A DNA stretch of 64,000 bases, taken from NCBI GenBank assembly GCA_963989245.1, contig OZ022341.1, positions 46,869,725 through 46,933,724 on the forward strand, written 5' to 3'. The stretch's first letter is position 1, and each line of letters begins with the position of its first letter. This DNA comes from Nansenia antarctica (taxonomy: Eukaryota; Chordata; Actinopteri; Argentiniformes; Microstomatidae). Below the pieces are notes generated by a model. That model was not told the DNA's origin, did not search any database, and saw only the letters and a list, made by a program, of their open reading frames with translations. Made by a program: the position numbers and the translations under genes. Positions 43,861 to 53,431 of this stretch are shown here, in pieces.

Positions 43861-44084
43861 CAAAAGTGCTCCAAAAGTGTTATCCAAAAGTGCTCATATG
43901 CAGTGTTTAAATGTTATGGTATGTAGCCATCAGCCAGTCTAGGACTATGACACAAATACTGTAGGCCTATCCTTCTGTAATAATTGCCACGTTAGGCTCA
44001 ATCATGATGTAAAATATTTAAATTATTTTCTTTTAAATGCAATAATAGCCATCTTAGGCTAAATGCCAACATAGCTGTGTGGTT

Positions 44085-44245
44085 GGGTGGCCTGGGGTGG
44101 TCCAGTGGTCTAGCACTGTGGTCTACAGTGCACACATGCCCATGTCGGTAGGGGTTTGAATCCCGCCCATGCCCTGCTGACATACCCTTTTCTCCGTACT
44201 TTCCTTCACTATCTATCCAATAAAATGTTGGACTTCCCCACTCAG
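44085..44245 (+). mobile_element. tRNA-derived SINE
   Basis: The pol III A box TGGTCCAGTGG (44098-44108) and B box GGTTTGAATCC (44153-44163) are spaced as in tRNA-derived SINEs, followed by a pyrimidine-rich tail ending near AATAAAATG. It does not fold as a functional tRNA. Confidence 0.7.
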
Positions 44246-44515
44246 TAAAAAATACTGTAGAACCTTAGAAATAGCTGTGTGGGTGAGGGTGTAGTCTCGG
44301 CTTAGTCAGAGGATGTCTTCCTCAAGGACATCCTCGTCCTCTTGCAGACAGGTCTGTCTCTGCCTGTTTCTGCCTCTGTCTCCCTCATCATGGTTCTTCT
44401 CCGGCTACTCTTCCAGGAGGGACACTGCTGCTGCTGGCCCAGGGTGTGGCTGGAGGAGCTCAGCCTGGCCCCCTCAGCTCCAGGGCTCAGACTCAGCAGA
44501 AACAACATGTGTAGG

Positions 44516-46794
44516 CATGGGCGTCACCACCATATATTTGGGGGGGGACGTGTCCCCCCCACCTTTGAAACAAGGTCGTTTGGACCCCCCCACATTTGCC
44601 ATCAAAAATATGTTGCATGACTGGTCAGCGTTATTTTCATTGCTTCACAATCAAATCCGTTCCACTTTATGAGTAGGGGATTGCCCATATCCAGAAATCC
44701 ACTCCGCGTTTTACTTCTGTTTTTAACGGCACGCAGCATCAGACACGCACGCAGATTCAAAACATTCAGACTGAGGCAAGACGATATTTAGATCATCCAC
44801 CAAGATGGATATAAGGATTTTTTTTTTCTAAAAAGAGAAAAGTAAGTCAAAGTCATCCAAGTTTTCCCGTGAGTGGCCAAACAGCAACATTGCGTTCTCC
44901 CAAGGTCAAACACAGCCAGCTTTTCTGATAAGAATGTTCAAGAGTCAAGAGTCAAGAGTCAAGAGTCACTTTATTGTCCCATCACTGGGAAATTTGTATT
45001 GGGCTTACACCCCACAGCAGCCAACAAAGAGCAACAGACAATACAGGATATTAGCACACAAACAGAAGGCAGACCTGATTAAAACAAGAGTGGAAATAAA
45101 ATGATAAGCAAGATAAGTTACATTCATCTGGTGCAGTTTAAAAGTTTAACAGAAACGGGAATAAAAGAATTTTTAAATCTATTTAATCTAGCGCGGGGGA
45201 CTCTGAACCTCCTCCCAGAGGGCAGCAGTTCATACTCTGCATGTAGGACATGGGAGGGATTCATGAGAATTCTACTAGCCTGTCTGAGAGTAGCCTGTTC
45301 AAAAATAGACTGCAGGGATGAGTGGTCTTTCACCCCTATGATCTTCCATGCAGTCTGTATCAGTCGGACCAGTTTGGACCTTAGTTTTACAGATAGGTTA
45401 CCAAACCAAGATGTAATGCCGTATCTGATGAGACTCTCTAAGACAGACTGGTAGAAAAGTAGCATAAATTTTGGGTCAACACCATGAACTCTAAGGCGGC
45501 GTAGGAAGTGTAGTCGTTGTTGTAATCTGCTACAAAGGCTGTCTACATGAGTGCTCCAGGTGAGTGAGTTATCAATGAAAACCCCAAGATATTTGTAAGA
45601 GGCGACCTGAGAGATGGATTGTTTGTGGATGACCACAGGCCTGTGGTCCCCAACACCTCTGGGGTCGAACACCATCTCCTCAGTTTTCTTAACATTTAAA
45701 ACCAGGCAGTTAACATCACACCATTTAACAAACCTCTGGATTTCAGAATAATAGTCATATTAATGTTAGCACGTTATGAGATTAATGTTAGCACGTTATG
45801 AGACATTCTCTGTATTAGCAATAGAATTAGCATAGCCTACTAGCAACCAAATACGAGCTAGATCAGCTATATGGCACTAGCAGTTTTGTTAGGCATTACT
45901 AGTGCGGTTAGACATGTTTAAATGCAGAACAGACACAGGCGAAATGTCATCAAAAGCACAGAATGGCGACAAACACCTCACAGTGCTTACCTGTCCTGTC
46001 ATTATTGCATCTCCTGCTCGTGTTCATTGCCCTGAGCATTTGCACTATTTAATTTGGCCATTGCACCCACCCAAAGAATCAATTTTGCATCTGATTGCTT
46101 GAGCTAGGGTTAAAAAATAAGAAGAAAACACCTGTTCCATTTATTTTTCTATTTCTAAAATGCTTGTGATTGTATTTTTCGTATTGATGATTGTATTTCT
46201 ATGTCGTTCTATTAGAGAAAAACAATATGAACAAGTGCTCAATGCATCCCCATTTCTCCTGATATAGGTGGTTGAGAGTGAGAGTGAGTCAGAGGCAGGG
46301 GCAGCAGGCAGGCAGGGGCAGTGGAGACAGCTCTAATTCACTCTTTGATTTTTGTTTGTTTGTTATTATAGTTGTATGTTCTGCAATGCACTGAAGAGGG
46401 CTAAGTTTGATTGTAATAGGCTCTGAGTAGCCTAGGTACATATTTTATGTTTCCTCATAACTTTTTATTCAATTTGTTGACTCAAAGTTACCTCATTCTT
46501 TTCTAATTCACTCTTTGATTCTTTTTGAATCTTCATATTTAATAAAGTACCTAAAAAGTGCCACGTGTCAGTGTCAGGCCTCTGTGAGTTAAACCAAAAC
46601 ATAATAGTAGTCAGTAATTGCAGACCATGCCAGCTCCAAGGAAAAACAAAGAAAGAGGGAGATTATTTTGGGTGTAAAACGCACCAGAATGCAGGAAATT
46701 GAATCTACTATTTAAAAAATTTCGGGGGGAGGACCCCCAGACCCCCCGAAAAATAAGTGTCCCCCCCACATTCAAAAAGCTGCTGACGCCCATG
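44516..46794. mobile_element. hAT transposon with a nested LINE
   Basis: 2279 bp between CATGGGCGTCA and TGACGCCCATG inverted ends, flanked by exact 8-bp duplications TGTGTAGG (44508-44515 and 46795-46802). Subterminal stretches are rich in GGGGGGG/CCCCCCC (44541-44590, 46725-46770). A LINE relic (44938-45765) is inserted within. No intact transposase was found. Confidence 0.85.
44938..45765 (-). mobile_element. LINE fragment nested in the hAT element, minus strand
   Basis: The minus frame 45124-45675 reads VASYKYLGVFIDNSLTWSTH, LQQRLHFLRRLRVHGVDPKF, SVLESLIRYGITSWFGNLSV, the C-terminal third of a CR1/L2/Rex1-type reverse transcriptase, open for 183 codons. The 3' end bears four AGTCAAG-like 7-bp repeats (44938-44966). 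Confidence 0.88.
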
Positions 46795-46872
46795 TGTGTA
46801 GGTACACTTTGGTCTGTAAGGGACTGGGTTTCTGTGGGGTGTAGACTGTGTCCTGCTACTCTCACTCCTCTA

Positions 46873-47018
46873 TTACATTATTAGGTGACTGCAATGTACT
46901 ACAAGCAATATCCGTACAAAGTATAGCGCAAGGTGATGCTGCCTAAAATATTGTGGGGGGTGGCAGTGCGCACGTCGTTACCTTTGGAGATGCGAGTGGC
47001 AAAATAAATCAGGAATAA
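46873..47018 (+). repeat. Dispersed repeat, copy 2
   Basis: Direct-orientation partner of 43390-43530. It lies just outside the right end of the hAT element. Confidence 0.7.
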
Positions 47019-47262
47019 AATGGTGCTCTATTTGCACACTAGAAGAATGTCCCATTTTTCCACATGGTTTGCATTTACATTCTTTGGCAGGGCGGGATTT
47101 ACTTTTAAGATGAGGGTTCAAATCCCGCTTCTGACATTCACTTTTTACTGCATTTTGTTGTCTGATGCTTGTACTCTGCAATAAAAATAAAGTCGAATCT
47201 AATCTAAAAATACATGTTTAAAATGATGTTGTAGGCTAATTTACTATCTCTCTCTATATCTC

Positions 47263-47296
<34 letters not shown>

Positions 47297-47465
47297 ACAC
47301 TATCAAACTATCTATCGATCACACCATCAAACTATCAATCTATCTAAAAGTTCAGACAGAATGTTTCCAAAAAGGCACTTGAAAAAAAGGAAAAGAAAGA
47401 AATGGCATCCTGTTTATATTGACTGTGTTTTCAAGAAATAAGAGAAGATACCCTGACATACCTGG

Positions 47466-47607
<142 letters not shown>

Positions 47608-47899
47608 CCTCTGATTAGGTGAATATTAGAAATTGAGTATTATAGTAATTATGTAGGTTAGGGTTAGGGTCGTAGCAAGTACCCAACTTAGATTCTACCC
47701 TGATATGACTGAGAGGGCAAGGATGAAAAACAGTAGTGGTGCAGACCTGATTCTAGGATTTGAATATCTAATCTACAGCCCTGGGAGGATAGTAGTTCCA
47801 ATGTGTGATAAGCAATGCATTGTGTTATAGTGCCATCTATTGAACAATATCAGAGATTGTCTATATACCTTTAAAGAGGCTTTGACGATAAGGTCATAG

Positions 47900-48060
47900 G
47901 TCTAGCCGCGAAGAAACCCCGCCTACCTTTTCGTGGATTGGTTTACATCGAAGGAGGCGTGGGCAGTTATAGCGCAAAACACCAATCATGTTCATTTCTT
48001 GACACGTACGTCATCTCAGAGTGCCTGATGTATGAGGGTTCATCTCCACATGTGAGGAAA
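47900..48060 (+). promoter_or_regulatory. aamp: Candidate aamp core promoter
   Basis: This stretch, 220-380 bp before the aamp start codon, contains an inverted CCAAT box (ATTGG, 47937-47941), a direct CCAAT (47982-47986), a GC-box-like ACCCCGCC near 47916, GGCGTGGGC near 47956 and a CRE-like ACGTACGTCA near 48004. There is no clear TATA box. The mix is typical of TATA-less housekeeping promoters. The transcription start is inferred to lie between here and 48280. Confidence 0.5.
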
Positions 48061-48280
48061 ACATGGAGACACTTGTTTAATTATATTTATTTTCGAACTG
48101 ATTATAACAACAAGAACATAGTTATAGTGTTAACTTCAACGTGTCGATTGTGATCGATTGTAACATATTCGACTTCATCTATTAGCTATACCTTATTGAG
48201 CTTCCTGAGATCAGCCAGACAGTTTTATAGAAGATTCGCTCGGTGAAGCACTACGTCTTCCAACTAGCCAGCTCACTAGG

Positions 48281-48371
48281 ATGGACAACTCCGACGAAAA
48301 CATGATCGAGCTCCACGAGGATGAGGAGATCATTGAAGTAATCGACCTGAACGAAACGGAGCAAAGCCCAG
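48281..48371 (+). CDS. aamp: aamp exon 1 coding part
   Basis: Residues 1-30: MDNSDENMIELHEDEEIIEV then IDLNETEQSP. The start at 48281 is the first ATG of the frame and gives the expected short acidic N-terminus with the conserved DEEIIEV block. The donor is CCAG|GTATAG. Confidence 0.93.
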
Positions 48372-51300
48372 GTATAGAGTTGTAGATATGTATATTTTGC
48401 TAGCTAGCTAGATAGCTGGAAGATGTAGCATTACTAGCATAGTACAACAGTACAGTAGTGGTATTACAATCTGGTTTTATTGACGTTACCTAGCTAATAA
48501 TAGACGACCATCTACATAGTTATATGTACAGACATGACTTGTCACATGTTCGAACTTGCAACACTGTAACATGTCAGGCGAATGTATGGCTATTTAAACT
48601 ACTCTCTCTTCGCTCGATAGATGATCTAGCTGAAGAGTTTGAGGATGTGGACTTCGATGATGCCGGGAGTGGGAACGTGGACTATGACAACGAGGGCTGG
48701 GAGACCGATGATGAGATGGAGAGAGACGAACCCGAGCAAGATGACAGCGAGCTCACCTTCTCCAAACACACAGGTTAGGTACTGACTAGCTAGTGCTCTC
48801 CTGCAGTGCAACCTACTCGTTGTCATTATTCATCTTTGCAAACTATGCAGTAAAGATGTGGAACGCCCTTCCTATAATCTTAAAGGAGTGCAAAACACTG
48901 CCCACCTTCAAAGACACTCTCAAAAAACATTTACAGGAGGCTGCAATCCGTAACTGGACCCTCTAAAACAAAAATCAGATTAAAAGACCTGAACTACCCA
49001 CTGTACATACTTTGTGTTTTGTCCCCCGCCCCCACCTGTGGTGTATGTCCCCACCTGTCCTACCCGCTGTACATACCTTATGTTTTGTTGTATTGCTCTT
49101 CCCATGATGGATGTACGTTTATCTTGTAGATAGTAATAGTTATTTGTCTGTATTATCATGTAGATAGTACTAGTTCTTTTCTTATGTCTGTCTTACATGT
49201 AACGATGAATTGAAAATCAAGGACCCCAATTGAAATAAGCCAGTGGCTTTCTTGGGTTTTTATCCTCTTAGTTTGACCTTGTATGTAATATGTACTTTCA
49301 TGTACCTACTTCTGCAAACATTCTAATAAAGTTTTCAATCAATCAAATCAGTAGATCGTTTCTTCAATTCCACTAGTTCATGATAAAGGTGTGAAATTCG
49401 ATAGGATCTGATGGCACCCAATAGTCAGAGAACATTAGGAATATCAGAGTACAGTATTGGAGACTGATGGGTCTTCTCTTATTGTTGTCTCCTAGGTGCA
49501 GTGTTCTGTGTAAGCTTGGACCCAGTGACAAACAGTTTGGCTGTGACTGGAGGGGAAGATGATAAGGCCTATGTGTGGAGAGTGAGCGATGGTGAAGTCC
49601 TCTTTGAGTGTACAGGTAAGTGTCCCAATGTGGAAATATCATTGTTATTGATTTTGACAACTCAATCTTTAACTAATCATCTAATCTGGTATTTAGCAAT
49701 AATTGTCTGCTGCTGCAGACATTAGTTTACACTAAGCTTACAATAAGAATTGTCACCGGAAGACAAATGATCTATTAGCTCTGTATAATAGTTGATGACT
49801 GATGAGCTACGTTGAATAAGTGAAAACGTATTCAATTTCAGTGTGATTTGACAATCCTAATTCACCTTATTTGTAAATTAATTGCGTTATCCTTCACTGT
49901 AGGCCACAAGGACTCAGTGACATGTGCACTGTTCAGCCATGACTCCACTCTGGTGGCATCAGGGGACATGAGCGGGCTCATCAAAGTGTGGAAGGTGGAG
50001 ACCAAAGAGGAGATTTGGTCCTTTGAGGTGGGCGATCTGGAGGTGAGTGACACTGCCGCAATCTAGCGCCTCAATAGCCTAAAGTGGATTCCTCTCCATG
50101 TCTCTGTTCCTACTCTAGCTCCTATGTTATAAAGCTAGATGGTTGAAAGCCAATTCTCCAAAATTGGGGTCAATTCAGTTCCAATTTAGTACATCTTCCG
50201 GTAATGATTTGGAAGTGGAGAATAGAAGGAGGAAATAAATGAATTTAAATTCAGTTGACAGTAAACCTCCATCACTTCCACCTATCAGGGGTCAGTGCTG
50301 GTGAAGGGCAGGTGACTAGGGGAGGAGCACACTTTTGACTACTGAGTCAAAACATGGCCACACTGGAGGGACCTGCCAAGGCCCAGTCCAGAAACAACTC
50401 CCCCCATATCGATTTGAAAGACATTTTTATGAGAAAAGTTGTCTTGCCCTCTGGTAAACGAGGTGGATTTCTATGATTTTGGTTGTATCTATCCCAATGT
50501 TTTCAGATCAACTCAAGTATCTATTGCAGTAGAGCTTTGTCACTGTTTCTGGACCTTGATGTGGAATTGTGTTTACTGGACTGAATATATGTGTGTGCTG
50601 TCTCTCTCAGTGGCTGGAGTGGCACCCCCGTGCCCCGGTGTTACTGGCAGGCACTGCAGATGGTAACGTGTGGATGTGGAAGGTCCCAGGGGGCGACTGC
50701 AAGACCCTCCAGGGCCCTGGCTGCCAAGCAACAAGTGGGAAGGTCCTCCCAGACGGTACGAGGGAGCACATTCTTGGATCCCAAATAAACCCCCTATCCC
50801 CCTGCCCTCTAGCCACTTGTATGAGTATGTACAGTGTTTCCTCCAGGAATTTTTACATTGGTGGCGGATAGCGGCGATATTTTTTCGCGTCACACGTTTT
50901 TTTTTTTTTTTTTTTTTCAAAACAACGACCTCATTTCAGCCAAAACTAGAGGATGGCCAAAAAAATAATAATGAATATACAGAATATAAACTTGTGACTG
51001 ACAGTCACATACACACACACAAAGATCATCAGCTATAATATAATACGAAGTAGGCCTACATGAGCACAAAAGCGGCTAACGTTACTGATTAACTGTTTAC
51101 TGTAGTGCAGAGAGATGGTAGTCGTAGGCGGCGTATCAAATGACAAAGCTAAACGTTTAATGAAGGACATGAACAATTGTCAACAACACACTCAAGCAGC
51201 TCTCCCGCTGTAGTTGTAGTTGTAGCTGGTGGTGGTGGTACCCCGCCATAAACGCTGTTAGCTGATCCACCACCTAGCTTCTTTGGTCCTGCCAGCCATG

Positions 51301-53353
51301 CAGTTTCGGGTCGCTCATAGCCACTGCTAGCTTCAGCAATGTTTGAAGTGTCTGGGACATCTTTTTTCTTGAAAAATCCATCCATCTGTCGCTGTTTTCG
51401 TTTAATTTTTCGAAGAAGCTCTCTGGACTGCAGCTGCTCCCGCGTTAGCATTAGCATCATTTTTTTGGTCTAACTCTTAACACTCACTTACAGGACTTCT
51501 GACACCATGTCGTGTTATTCTATTAAACATACACGTGAGTCCTTCTGTATTTCAATGTAAGTGTCTTTATTTTAACTCGCTCTGTAAGCTCTACAATACC
51601 GGTCTCTTGTTGTCTCGTCGTAACCTGCCCACCTGACCTGGGGGGTATTCCATCAACGTCGCTAAAGGAAAATCCTGGCTTATTTTTGATAACTCTCGCG
51701 AGACCTATCAGAATATGCCTGGATATTTTTAAGAACTCTCGCGAGATTTATCAGACTAAACCTGGATTTTCCCTTTAGCGATGTTGATGGAATACCCCCC
51801 TGATGTCACTACGGTGGCCTGTACACAATAACAATAATACCACAGTTCACATTTAGACCAATCAGGAGCCCTTGTGTCACGTCGTCAACTGAATGTCATT
51901 AATCTGATTTTGGATCAGCGGTTAGAGAGAGATGGGCGTGGATTTAGGTGTGTTCAGATTATTATTTTTTTATTTTTTTTGAGAACTTTTTTATTTTTTT
52001 TGTGTGGACTGAATCAATTCGTGGTGGAGGAAATTCATTCGTGGCGGCCCGCCACCAATAAATGCATGTAGAGGAAACACTGTATGTAGCCTAGATCTCT
52101 GAAGATTGGGAGGGTGTAAGCAACAGGATGATAATTCAATCTAGGCTATCAGAAGTCCAAAGTGATTAACAGTACAGTGAGTGTGTAATTCTTTTTTATA
52201 TCTTGCCCTAGTGGGAATCCATTTCAAAACGTAATGCGTTGCTACCTACAAATTGAGCCACACAGGACCATAACAATTCACTGCATTTGTTGGTGGGAAA
52301 TGTGTGGCCCTTAAATTTGTGCCTTTGTCAATAGGAAAAAGAATTGTAGTGGGCTATGACGATGGCATAGTGCGACTGTGGGACCTAAAGCAGGCAAATA
52401 CCATCTTTGTCATCAAAGGTGAGTTTTGGCAAGTCAGCCACTACCCGTCAGTGGAGAAAGTTATGATAAGTGATGATGGTTGGGGGGGTTGATTTTGGTT
52501 GATTTGATATTCAGGTATAAAGTGTGATTCAGATATAAAGTGTGATATTCAGGTAGAAAGTGTGATATTCAGATAGAAAGTGTGATATTCAGATATAAAG
52601 CGTGATATTCAGGTAGAAAGTGTGACATTCAGATAGAAAGTGTGATATTCAGATAGAAAGTGTGATATTCAGATAGAAAGTCTCATCCCCTCTGCCACAG
52701 GTAAGGATGGCCACCAGGGGGCGCTGACGTGCCTGGCATGCAACAAGGACGGCTCGTTGGTTCTAACTGGCTCAGTGGACGGCTGTGCCAAGCTCATAAA
52801 CACAGTCACGGGCAAGGTGGGCACTACAGGGAGCACTGGCGTGGCGTGCACACAGAGAATGGCGTCTTTGCTTACATGGTTGATTTGATAAAATGTTCAG
52901 ATTAGATAGATAAATAGGTACTTAAAAATCCCAGAGGGAAAATTAAGGCATTGCAGCAGTTCACATCACAAACAACCAAACAACAAAATAAACTGATAAT
53001 AGGATAAAAATAGACATGTGAAACATAATATACAGTAAGAACAGCCCTGGGGGGTATTCCATCAACGTCACTAAAGGAAAATCCAGGCTTATTTTGACAA
53101 GTTACGTGAGAGGAGGAGTTGTACAGTCTTTCTGCGGCCGGCTGAAAATATCTCGTATAGATCTCCTAGATCTCTCCATATTGCTCACAAGAACAGCAAG
53201 TGTTTTTTTTGTCATTGACCAAGAGATCTCCCTTGTAAATATTTGATCTCAGTGAAACTCAATAGCTCTAGCCTAGGTACTTAAGGGATACATGAATACA
53301 ATGTTTCCATGCCTTGCTACTCTCATAGTCCCTGTGTACATAACAGGCTCCAT

Positions 53354-53431
<78 letters not shown>

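Noticed and set aside
44085..44170. Functional tRNA gene
   Set aside because: B box is good but acceptor stem does not pair; it is a SINE head.
45124..45675. 183-codon minus-strand frame as a host gene
   Set aside because: It is the C-terminal part of a LINE reverse transcriptase with a typical 3' end, nested in a hAT element.
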